Positions 1 through 5,944 of a stretch of DNA of 7,720 bases are shown here, one piece after another (the first letter of the stretch is position 1; each line of letters begins with the position of its first letter). Below the pieces are notes generated by a model. The model did not search any database. It saw only the letters and a program-made list of their open reading frames with translations, and was not told where the DNA came from. Origin of the DNA: an uncultured Oscillospiraceae bacterium. GTDB taxonomy: Bacteria; Bacillota; Clostridia; Oscillospirales; JAAYXM01. The position numbers were made by a program, and so were the translations under genes. The stretch covers positions 1 to 7,720 of the forward strand of contig CAKUEM010000067.1 of NCBI GenBank assembly GCA_934646115.1. The letters are read 5' to 3'.

Positions 1-654
1 GTCATCGCGATCTCCAAAGACCTGGGTACCGCGATTATTTATATTTTTATTTTTATTGTTATGTTGTTTTTTGCCGGGCTGAAGCTTCGCTGGTTTTTCG
101 GTGCGACGGCACTGGGCGCGGCGGCAACCCCCCTGCTCTGGCCGCGGCTGAACAATTATCAAAAAATGCGTATCCTCGTTGTGTTTGATCCGGAGCTTGA
201 CCCGCTGGACAAGGGCTATCATGCGATCCAAAGCAAGATCGCGCTCGGAGCCGGCGGACTATTCGGGCGCGGGCTCTATCGCGGCACGCAAACGCAATAT
301 GGCTATCTCCCTGCTAAGCATACGGATTTTATCTTCGCGGTCGCGGGCGAAGAGCTTGGGCTGTGCGGTTGCTTATGCATTATCGCCCTGCTAAGCACGA
401 TCATTATTCACACGATCGTAATCGGGCGGCGCAGCGCGGGCAGCGCGTCCTCGCTTGCCTGCTTCGGTGTTGCCGCAATGTTGATTTTTCAGGTCATTGA
501 AAACGTGGGCATGTGCCTGGGGTTGATGCCCGTGATCGGTATCACGCTTCCGTTTTTCAGCTACGGCGGCTCGTCTGTGCTCACCATGTTTATCGCCGTA
601 GGCATCGTCAGCAGCGCGAAAATGCGCGCTGCACCCTCCTGGTTATCAGACTAA
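1..654 (+). CDS. rodA: RodA/FtsW-family (SEDS) peptidoglycan glycosyltransferase, C-terminal part
   Basis: The gene is cut by the left edge; frame 1 is open from base 1 and 217 residues are visible. SEDS proteins are multi-spanning membrane enzymes that polymerise lipid II into glycan strands together with a class B penicillin-binding protein (RodA in elongation, FtsW in division, SpoVE in sporulation). Seen here: KDLGTA at residues 6-11 of the fragment, the DPLDKGYHAIQSKIALGAGG block (about 67-86, broken into hydrophobic helices on either side), HTDFIFAVAGEELG near 107-120, and the family's last signature PFFSYGGSS near 184-192. By alignment from memory to E. coli RodA and FtsW, the Asp of DPLDKGY (about residue 67) is the essential catalytic Asp. 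HTDFIF favours RodA over FtsW, but without the N-terminus and upstream neighbours FtsW or SpoVE cannot be excluded. It ends at TAA just before a strong terminator. Confidence 0.9.
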   Translation, partial: VIAISKDLGTAIIYIFIFIVMLFFAGLKLRWFFGATALGAAATPLLWPRLNNYQKMRILVVFDPELDPLDKGYHAIQSKIALGAGGLFGRGLYRGTQTQYGYLPAKHTDFIFAVAGEELGLCGCLCIIALLSTIIIHTIVIGRRSAGSASSLACFGVAAMLIFQVIENVGMCLGLMPVIGITLPFFSYGGSSVLTMFIAVGIVSSAKMRAAPSWLSD

Positions 655-666
655 TACACCATATCA

Positions 667-706
667 AAAAGGCTTCAGGCGCCGCCTGAAGCCTTTATCT
701 TTTTTT
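667..706. terminator. Bidirectional intrinsic terminator between convergent rodA-like and ylmH genes
   Basis: A perfect 13-bp inverted repeat, AAAGGCTTCAGGC at 668-680 and its complement at 684-696, has a 3-base loop. On the + strand it is followed by ATC and a run of seven T (700-706), a textbook rho-independent terminator for the rodA-like gene. Read on the - strand the stem is followed by five T (666-670), so it should also stop the ylmH operon. The ylmH stop codon (695-697) lies at the base of the stem. Confidence 0.93.
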
Positions 707-1450
707 CGCATACACATGCGCCGAAATAAATTGCCGCCCTTTTTTCGAAACACCGCCGCACGCGGCAAGCCGTGCGCGCCCGCGCCCGCGCCAAGAGATC
801 AAATCTCCCTCCGCAAGCTCTGCCGCCGGATTTTGCAGTATCAGCCAGTTGCGCGCGACCAGACCGCTCGCGATCGCCTCCGCCGCAACGCTTCGCGACA
901 CGTGAAACGCCGCTGCGAGCACCGCGTCCAGCCGCAAGCTCGCCACAGTCGCCTCCACCTCGTCATACGGCTCTTTCTCCGGGTGGATCTCTTCGAGCGG
1001 CAAATCGCGCAGCGTTACGCCCTGCCGCCCGACTTTTTGAAACTGCTCGCGCACAAAAGGCGCAAGCTTTGCCGCGACCAAAATCACCGACTGCGCGTCC
1101 GAAACCAGAATATCGCCCACGCTCTCCCGCGTGATACCAAGCCCGAGCAGCGCCCCCAAAAAATCGCGGTGCGACGGCGCGCCAAACGGGACCTGCGCCG
1201 AAAACGCCGCGATGTAATCAGAAACCGGAAACTGCTCTTCCTCAAAATATTCGGGCAGAAAAAACAAAAATTTTCGTTCCGCCCCGGGAAACCCGCCGGA
1301 AAAGAAGGTGCGCGCACCCGGAATTTTGCGCAATATCTGCTGCGCCTCCGCCTGCTGTGCCGGATCTAAAAAGCCCAGCGCTTCGGGAATATTTTTCGTT
1401 TCTGCGCGCCGCAGCTTCTCCTCAATTCGCGCCTCGATCCACGCGCTCAT
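695..1450 (-). CDS. ylmH: YlmH-family S4-domain RNA-binding protein
   Basis: This is a 251-residue protein, close to the usual YlmH length of about 255-260. It has the YlmH central signature SHRDFLGALLGLGI (93-106) followed by RESVGDI (108-114), then a C-terminal S4 RNA-binding domain starting at SLRLDAVLAAAF (171-182) and running through VSRSVAAEAIASGLV (184-198) to EGDLISWRGRGRA (214-226). In Bacillus, YlmH binds the 50S subunit and has been linked to ribosome-associated quality control of stalled peptidyl-tRNA, in a role like that of RqcP; older work placed it near cell-division genes. The frame is open further upstream, but the ATG at 1448-1450 is preferred: it has AAGGGG eight bases upstream (1459-1464) and overlaps the rluB stop as ATGA, typical of translational coupling. 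The stop codon sits inside the shared terminator, so the gene ends extremely close to its neighbour. Last gene of a three-gene leftward operon. Confidence 0.9.
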   Translation of the reverse strand: MSAWIEARIEEKLRRAETKNIPEALGFLDPAQQAEAQQILRKIPGARTFFSGGFPGAERKFLFFLPEYFEEEQFPVSDYIAAFSAQVPFGAPSHRDFLGALLGLGITRESVGDILVSDAQSVILVAAKLAPFVREQFQKVGRQGVTLRDLPLEEIHPEKEPYDEVEATVASLRLDAVLAAAFHVSRSVAAEAIASGLVARNWLILQNPAAELAEGDLISWRGRGRARLAACGGVSKKGRQFISAHVYAKKR

Positions 1451-2157
1451 CGGCGCAGCCCCTTGAGATATGCGATCTCCCGGTCGGTCAGCATGCGCCA
1501 TTCGCCCACGCGCAGCCCGCGCATCTCAAGCTTCCCGATCGCCACGCGCCGCAGCCGTACGACCTCAAGCCCGCACATCTCACACATGCGGCGGATCTGG
1601 CGGTTGCGCCCTTCGTAAATCGTGATCGAGATCGTTCCGCCCTCCGCCGTTTCGCGCAGCACATTCGCCTGCGCCGGAACGGTTGCGCGCCCATCGAGCA
1701 CGAACGGAAGCCGCAGCGCGGTCAGCGCCTCGTCTACGTCGCCGCGCACGGTAACGATATACTGCTTCCCGATTTGATGCGACGGATGCGTCAGGCTCTG
1801 CGTCAGCTCGCCGTCGTTGGTCAAAAGCAAAAGCCCCTCCGTGTTATAATCCAGCCGCCCCACCGGATAAAGCCGCTCCGGCACGTCAATCAGCTCCATC
1901 ACCGTGCGCCGTCCGCGCTCATCCTTTGCACTTGTGATAAATCCGCGCGGCTTATTGAGCATCACATAGGTTTTTTTCGAAGGGCTTGCCACCAGCTTGC
2001 CATCCACCGCGATCAGGTCAGACGCTACATCCGCCTTCATACCGACCGTCGCGACCTCGCCGTTTACCGTTACGCGCCCGCTCGCAATCAGCGCTTCCGC
2101 CGTGCGTCGAGACGCCACGCCGCACGCGGATAAAATTTTCTGCAACCGTTCTGTCAT
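1447..2157 (-). CDS. rluB: 23S rRNA pseudouridine synthase RluB (RsuA/RluB/RluE/RluF family)
   Basis: The 236-residue protein has the normal length and layout for RluB. An N-terminal S4 domain (about 1-50, beginning MTERLQKILSACGVASRR) precedes the catalytic domain. The catalytic motif GRLDYNTEGLLLLTNDG spans 100-116, with the nucleophilic Asp at 103; NKPRG is at 68-72 and the family motif EGRNRQIRRM at 182-191. In E. coli RluB converts U2605 of 23S rRNA, near the peptidyl transferase centre, to pseudouridine; B. subtilis YpuL is the Gram-positive counterpart. The closest alternative is RsuA (16S), but the EGRNRQIRRMCE form and the host lineage favour RluB. The start has AAAGGA eight bases upstream (2166-2171). 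It begins 35 bases after the psiE-like gene and overlaps ylmH by four bases, so the three are probably one transcript. Confidence 0.93.
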   Translation of the reverse strand: MTERLQKILSACGVASRRTAEALIASGRVTVNGEVATVGMKADVASDLIAVDGKLVASPSKKTYVMLNKPRGFITSAKDERGRRTVMELIDVPERLYPVGRLDYNTEGLLLLTNDGELTQSLTHPSHQIGKQYIVTVRGDVDEALTALRLPFVLDGRATVPAQANVLRETAEGGTISITIYEGRNRQIRRMCEMCGLEVVRLRRVAIGKLEMRGLRVGEWRMLTDREIAYLKGLRR

Positions 2158-2192
2158 GTTTTAGATCCTTTCTTTTTTGAAACTTCCGTGCT

Positions 2193-2828
2193 CTACCCGC
2201 GCAGCTTGCGATTCCACACCTCAAACACCGCCGCGCGATCGCCCTCCATCGCATAGATCATAATACTGGCGTCTTCCAGCACCAGCTTTTCCCGCTCGCG
2301 CACAGTTTTATCCAACCGCGCGAACTCATTCTCAACCACTTCGGAAAGCGTTGTTCCAAGCGCCTTTGGAATATGCACCTTGCAAACCTTCTCCACCTCG
2401 TGAACCGGCGTGTCCGCCTTAAACAAATACCCCTCGTCCAGCCGCGGCGGCGCGCCCAGCAGATATTTGCGCACCACGAAAAGAAGCGCCAGCGCAACCA
2501 CGCCAAGCAGCATCTCCACACTGGTTCCTTCGTCGACAATGATCCGCTTTGCGATCACAAATACGACCACCTCGATCGCGCTCGCCGGCGAGTGATTCGA
2601 CAGCATTTTTACAAATTCCACGCCGATGATCAGCTGAATGGTAAGAGCCAGGAACAGCCGAAAATCCAAGCTGTTCTGCGCGCCCTGAATATACTCTTTT
2701 ACCGAAATATATATTGTATTTACCACAGAAATACTGCAAACTATAATGGAAATCAACACAACCGCCGAAAGAAATAGCTCCATCCATCCGGCAAATTTCA
2801 CAAAATTTGCTCTTATATTCTGTTTCAT
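2193..2828 (-). CDS. PsiE-family integral membrane protein of unknown function
   Basis: This 211-residue protein has four hydrophobic segments, near residues 14-37, 56-74, 83-97 and 104-123. They are followed by a charged, probably cytoplasmic C-terminal domain of about 85 residues (KADTPVHEVEKVCK onward). The middle block, SNHSPASAIEVVVFVIAKR (77-95) then VEMLLGVVALALLFVVRKYL (104-123), matches the pattern of the PsiE (phosphate-starvation-inducible) membrane family as I remember it. The E. coli member was named for phosphate-starvation induction; no biochemical role is established. I do not recognise the C-terminal domain. The start is firm: AAAGGAGG (2834-2841) lies five bases before ATG, and a good promoter lies about 30 bases upstream. 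It is the first gene of the operon with rluB and ylmH, an association I do not recall as standard. No Pho-box-like repeat was seen in the promoter. Confidence 0.75.
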   Translation of the reverse strand: MKQNIRANFVKFAGWMELFLSAVVLISIIVCSISVVNTIYISVKEYIQGAQNSLDFRLFLALTIQLIIGVEFVKMLSNHSPASAIEVVVFVIAKRIIVDEGTSVEMLLGVVALALLFVVRKYLLGAPPRLDEGYLFKADTPVHEVEKVCKVHIPKALGTTLSEVVENEFARLDKTVREREKLVLEDASIMIYAMEGDRAAVFEVWNRKLRG

Positions 2829-2855
2829 AACGCCCTCCTTTTATTCATTATGCCT

Positions 2856-2884
2856 ATTTTATCAAAAAAAGCAAAAAAGAGCAA
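2856..2884 (-). promoter_or_regulatory. Sigma-A-like promoter for the psiE-like/rluB/ylmH operon
   Basis: Read on the - strand: -35 TTGCTC (2879-2884), a spacer of exactly 17 bases that is almost all T, and -10 TAAAAT (2856-2861). Transcription would begin near 2849, giving a leader of about 20 bases that contains the AAAGGAGG ribosome binding site. T-rich spacers and leaders fit Bacillota promoters. Confidence 0.6.
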
Positions 2885-2894
2885 CTTTTGCTTT
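2868..2894. repeat. 9-9-9 inverted repeat over both divergent -35 elements, candidate operator
   Basis: AAAGCAAAA (2868-2876) is repeated inverted as TTTTGCTTT (2886-2894) with a 9-base gap. The centre, 2881, lies in the - strand -35 (2879-2884), and the right arm overlaps the first two bases of the + strand -35 (2893-2898). A dimeric regulator bound here would cover both promoters. The arms are A/T rich, so chance is a real alternative. The - strand could also form a weak hairpin followed by T residues. Confidence 0.4.
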
Positions 2895-2921
2895 GCATTT
2901 TGTCCGCGTGTGTGATATCAT
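2893..2921 (+). promoter_or_regulatory. Sigma-A-like promoter for the 356-residue protein gene
   Basis: -35 TTGCAT (2893-2898), a 17-base spacer, and -10 TATCAT (2916-2921). The predicted start near 2928 gives a leader of about 36 bases. This promoter is back-to-back with the leftward one; the two -35 boxes are 8 bases apart. Confidence 0.5.
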
Positions 2922-2950
2922 ACCCTCGTTGCCACATATTGTATTTCAAA

Positions 2951-2957
2951 AGAGGTG
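2951..2957 (+). promoter_or_regulatory. Ribosome binding site that selects the ATG at 2964
   Basis: AGAGGTG (2951-2957) stands six bases before ATG 2964-2966. An in-frame GTG at 2955-2957 is part of this site and has no ribosome binding site of its own, so the ATG is the likely start. Confidence 0.75.
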
Positions 2958-2963
2958 TATGCT

Positions 2964-4034
2964 ATGATTACCTTTTATAATTGGGTAGACGGCGATATGC
3001 TCAACGCGCGCGACGGCGTGGTGGAGGGCAGATCCCTGCATACCACGGTCTCTGTAAAGGCCGCGCCCGAGGCAAAGATTGAAATCAACTGCGTTCCCGC
3101 CACGTTCGACGGGAAATATCACACCGCGCCGATCACGCTGTCGCAATATGAAACGCGCGTGTGCGCCCGCGACACAAAAACCGGCGAGCAAGCGGAGATG
3201 CTGCTCTATTGGCTGCCGGATTTCGCAGGGAAATATCGCGTATCGCTTGATGATAACATCTGGTTTTTGCGCGAGCTTGCAGAGCATGATTATCGCTCTA
3301 TTTTTGAATGTGCGTACCTCGCGTTTTGGAAAGAGCTTTATGACGAGTTTGGAACCAAAACGCACATCAATATCTACTTAAAAGACGATGACGACTTCAC
3401 GATCGCCGCGCTGTCTGATCGATATAAGGCGGAATGGCAGGCGAATTCGCATTGGCTGCGTCTGTCCTTCCATGCGCGCGCCAACCTGCCGGCGCAGCCG
3501 TATTTAAACGCAGGGTATGATGAAATGAAGCGCGACGTCGACGCGGTCCGCGCTGAGATCGAGCGGTTCGCCGGCAAAGAGCTGCTCGGCCCGGTCACTA
3601 CGCTGCACTGGGGCGACGCAACGGTGGAAGGCTGCCGCGCCCTGCGCGACGCGGGGTATGACATTCTGCTTGCCGATTTCAACCCGCCGCCCAACAACTA
3701 CCCGGTCGCCTATTATTTAACGAGCGACACCGAGCGTCTGCACCTGTTTGACCGTTTCGCATGGCGCGACACCAAAGAGGATATCACGTTTATCCGCTGC
3801 GCCATCATCGCAAACTGTTATCAAGAAGAAGAGATCGTTCCGTTTCTCGATCAGCTCGCGCGCGATCCGCATCGCGGCGCGTTTATCGATCTTTTAATCC
3901 ACGAGCAATATTTCTTCCCGCATTATCAATTTTATCAGCCGAATTATCGCGACAAAATGCGCACTGCGGTGCGCTGGGCGGTAGAAAACGGCTACGAGCC
4001 TGCATTTCTTGAAGAGATCGCCGCCAAGTGGTAA
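2964..4034 (+). CDS. Conserved protein of unknown function, polysaccharide-deacetylase-like barrel
   Basis: This 356-residue protein has no signal peptide or membrane segment, so it is probably cytoplasmic. About 90 N-terminal residues look beta-rich (alternating hydrophobic strands, 22-90), then a longer alpha/beta part begins at YRVSLDDNIWFLREL (91-105). I recall a conserved family in Clostridia and Bacteroidetes sharing this layout: SLDDNIWFL, SDRYKAEW (151-158), WLRLSFHA (164-171), TTLHWGDAT (212-220), LRDAGY (227-232), and IHEQYF (312-317) with ENGYEPAF near the end. Members are usually called hypothetical. The acidic start of strand 1 (D96, D97), H170 in LSFHA, H215 and H313/E314 are where a metal-dependent carbohydrate deacetylase barrel would place ligands, but the classic NodB signatures are not evident, so the activity is inference. 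It has its own promoter, is transcribed alone, and ends before a double hairpin. A glycan esterase or glycosidase role is possible; I would not assign one. Confidence 0.85.
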   Translation: MITFYNWVDGDMLNARDGVVEGRSLHTTVSVKAAPEAKIEINCVPATFDGKYHTAPITLSQYETRVCARDTKTGEQAEMLLYWLPDFAGKYRVSLDDNIWFLRELAEHDYRSIFECAYLAFWKELYDEFGTKTHINIYLKDDDDFTIAALSDRYKAEWQANSHWLRLSFHARANLPAQPYLNAGYDEMKRDVDAVRAEIERFAGKELLGPVTTLHWGDATVEGCRALRDAGYDILLADFNPPPNNYPVAYYLTSDTERLHLFDRFAWRDTKEDITFIRCAIIANCYQEEEIVPFLDQLARDPHRGAFIDLLIHEQYFFPHYQFYQPNYRDKMRTAVRWAVENGYEPAFLEEIAAKW

Positions 4035-4039
4035 AGCCA

Positions 4040-4083
4040 AAAAGCACCCTGTGGAGAGCAAACGCTTTCCGCAGGGTGCTTTT
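4040..4083. terminator. Bidirectional hairpin terminator between convergent genes
   Basis: AAAAGCACCCTG (4040-4051) pairs with 4072-4083, and the stem continues inward (4052-4059 with 4064-4071, G-T wobbles included) to an AAAC loop, giving about 20 paired positions. The + tail has four T (4080-4083), the - tail five T (4039-4043), so the U-tracts partly belong to the stem. It would end both the 356-residue protein gene and the GH3 gene. Confidence 0.75.
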
Positions 4084-4115
4084 GCGCGCCGCCGGAATAT
4101 AACCCGGCGGCGCGC
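4084..4115. repeat. Second, very G+C-rich hairpin directly abutting the terminator
   Basis: GCGCGCCGCCGG (4084-4095) and its exact complement (4104-4115) form a 12-bp stem with the 8-base loop AATATAAC. It has no T tract on either strand, so it is not an intrinsic terminator by itself. In the GH3 transcript it would come first and could protect the 3' end or slow polymerase before the following terminator. Confidence 0.7.
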
Positions 4116-4144
4116 AGCATATATTACAGGATCTTCTGCTTGAA

Positions 4145-5797
4145 TCAGGATTTCTTAAACGAATAGCCAAACGGATATAAATCGCCAACCCGAACCGGAA
4201 GCACGCCCTGCGCCTCCAATTCTCCGAACACGACCTTTGTCGCCGCTTCGATTGAAAATTGATCGTCGCCGTAGCCAACGATACAGTTTTTAATTTTCGG
4301 AAGCGCAAGCAGGCAATACGGGTTTCCAAAAATCAAATAAATGAAGTTCGGAACGCGCTCTGTCAGTTCGCGGATCAGCTTTTGCTGGTTCTCCGTGATC
4401 GTGCCGCTGGTCGGCTTATAAGCAACCGGGCGAATAAACGAAGCAAAAATCACATGCTCGCAACCCTCTGCGCGCGCAAGCACCTCTTCAATATCCTGCT
4501 CAGACGGATGCTCCGGCACACACATATGATCGATCTCCATTCTCTTCGCAACTGCTTGCGCAATACGCTTGGAGGAGCTGTCATCCGCAAGTCCGAAATC
4601 GCGGATTTTTTTGCCTTCCTCCTCGCCGACGGTCGAAATAACAAGGGTTTTCCCCGCCGTGTTGGGATGAAGCGGCATACACTCGTTTTCAAGCAACGTT
4701 ACGCCCGCCTCGGCGACCTTGCGCGCAATGTCGCGGTGCTTTTCGCAGCCGAGAACTTGTTTCGCATGCTCCGTATCGATCGGCTTGTTGCCGAGCGCAT
4801 CGATCTTCTGTTTGAACTTTAAAATGCGCGCGACCGACTCGTCGATCTGCTGCACGGAGATCTTGCCCTCGTGCACCGCGCGAACCAGAACGTCCATCGT
4901 AAGCTTCGGGTCAGAATCATAGTCCTGAAGAATAATATCATGCCCCGCATGGATCGCGCCGACGGCGGCTTCCAGCCCATAAGCGTCTTTGATGCCCTTC
5001 ATCGTAAGACTGTCAGAGATGATCAGCCCGTCATAGCCGAACTCCTCGCGGAGGATGCCATGAATAATTTTTCGAGAAAGCGTTGCCGGAAGAGTTTCTT
5101 CCCCTTTTTCCGCAAGCGCTGGATACGCGATATGCGCGGTCATCACGCCCCACATCTCTTTTGCCAGCTCTTTATAAGGGCGCAATTCAATATCCATCAG
5201 CGAATCGCGATCTCTCGTTACGATCGGCATAGACATATGCGAATCGACCGCTGTATCGCCATGACCGGGATAATGCTTGCCGCAAGGGAGCACGCCTGCA
5301 TCCTGAATGCCCTGGACATACGCGCGGCCGAGCTTGATCACAAGGTCGGTATCGTCGCTGAACGCACGGGTGCTGATGATCGGGTTTTTATAATTGATGT
5401 TGATATCCAGCACCGGGCTGCCGACAATGCTGAACCCAAGCGCTTTGCATTCGCTCGCAATCACATAGCCGTTTTGGTATGCAAGCTCTTCCGAGCGCGA
5501 CGCACCCACCGCCATCTGCGCCGGGAAACGCGTGCCGTCCGGAAAAACCTGCGCAACGCCCCACTCCGCATCGATATAAAAGATCAGCGGGTTTTTGGCG
5601 TCGGCAAGATACCGGTTCATATGAGTTGTCGCTTCATCAACGGTGCGCTCCGGAATGGCGACTGCACCGATCGATGCGATCTTCCCTTCGCGAAGCATAT
5701 CGCGGATGCGCTCTTCATAGCCGATCCCTCGAACGACGATCATTTGCGCAAGCTTTTCTTCCAAGGACATGGTTGCTATTTTTTCTTCAATATTCAT
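4145..5797 (-). CDS. GH3-family beta-N-acetylhexosaminidase-like glycosidase (NagZ type)
   Basis: This 550-residue protein belongs to glycoside hydrolase family 3. The (beta/alpha)8 domain covers about 1-340, with IDAEWGVAQVF (75-85), the family motif KHYPGHGDTAVDSH (174-187) and ISDSLTM (260-266). In the Gram-positive NagZ scheme the Asp-Ser-His of this motif (D185-H187) is the acid/base dyad, and D262 of SDSLTM is the nucleophile that forms a covalent glycosyl intermediate. This motif is specific to the N-acetylglucosaminidase branch of GH3. Residues from about 365 to 550 form a GH3 C-terminal alpha/beta domain, ending LPVRVGDLYPFGYSF. There is no signal peptide, so cleavage is expected in the cytoplasm, on imported GlcNAc- or muropeptide-type glycosides. 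Start: AGGAGGA (5803-5809) five bases upstream of ATG. It lies 147 bases downstream of the solute-binding lipoprotein gene, on the same strand, behind a probable partial terminator. The exact substrate, and hydrolase versus phosphorylase activity, cannot be told from sequence. Confidence 0.9.
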   Translation of the reverse strand: MNIEEKIATMSLEEKLAQMIVVRGIGYEERIRDMLREGKIASIGAVAIPERTVDEATTHMNRYLADAKNPLIFYIDAEWGVAQVFPDGTRFPAQMAVGASRSEELAYQNGYVIASECKALGFSIVGSPVLDININYKNPIISTRAFSDDTDLVIKLGRAYVQGIQDAGVLPCGKHYPGHGDTAVDSHMSMPIVTRDRDSLMDIELRPYKELAKEMWGVMTAHIAYPALAEKGEETLPATLSRKIIHGILREEFGYDGLIISDSLTMKGIKDAYGLEAAVGAIHAGHDIILQDYDSDPKLTMDVLVRAVHEGKISVQQIDESVARILKFKQKIDALGNKPIDTEHAKQVLGCEKHRDIARKVAEAGVTLLENECMPLHPNTAGKTLVISTVGEEEGKKIRDFGLADDSSSKRIAQAVAKRMEIDHMCVPEHPSEQDIEEVLARAEGCEHVIFASFIRPVAYKPTSGTITENQQKLIRELTERVPNFIYLIFGNPYCLLALPKIKNCIVGYGDDQFSIEAATKVVFGELEAQGVLPVRVGDLYPFGYSFKKS

Positions 5798-5870
5798 GGG
5801 AATCCTCCTGGTCTTCCTTTTATAATCAATCGCACTAGGCAGGCTGCGCGATCTTTTTCTTTATAAAGCC

Positions 5871-5890
5871 CGGCGAAACCGCCGTTTTTT
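5871..5890 (+). other. Short hairpin followed by T6 in the SBP-GH3 intergenic region
   Basis: CGGCG (5871-5875), loop AAAC, CGCCG (5880-5884), then six T. On the + strand it has terminator form with only a 5-bp stem and no + gene ahead of it. On the - strand it would be a small hairpin in the leader or spacer before the GH3 gene. Its role is unclear. The rest of this spacer (5798-5944) shows no convincing -35/-10 pair; the best - strand candidate is an extended -10, TGATTATAA at 5820-5828, without a matching -35. Confidence 0.3.
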
Positions 5891-5899
5891 ATCAAGCAC

Positions 5900-5935
5900 A
5901 ACGAAAAGAGAGCGGAAAAACGCCCTCTCTTCGTT
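5900..5935 (-). terminator. Probable terminator after the solute-binding protein gene
   Basis: Read on the - strand just past the stop codon, AGAGAG (5925-5930) pairs with CTCTCT (5907-5912) across a short loop. It is followed by TTTTCGTT, and the outer bases 5931-5935 and 5900-5904 can also pair around a two-base bulge. The stem is imperfect, so termination may be partial. That would give high binding protein and lower GH3 expression from one transcript, a common arrangement in importer operons. Confidence 0.5.
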
Positions 5936-5944
5936 CTGTTGTTA

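Noticed and set aside
1451..1501. 17-codon upstream extension of ylmH
   Set aside because: Homologous sequence starts near MSAWIEA. The ATG at 1450 has AAGGGG at the right distance and an ATGA overlap with rluB.
716..2133. Long + strand open frames (716-1369 and 1357-2133) opposite ylmH and rluB
   Set aside because: Their products are Arg/His/Pro-rich with no recognisable domain. They are shadows created by G+C-rich third positions of two clearly recognised genes.
2955..2963. GTG start three codons upstream for the 356-residue protein
   Set aside because: The GTG is itself part of the AGAGGTG ribosome binding site for the ATG at 2964.
5821..5826. Perfect TATAAT on the + strand
   Set aside because: There is no -35 at 16-18 bases upstream and no + strand gene downstream; chance in an A/T-rich spacer.
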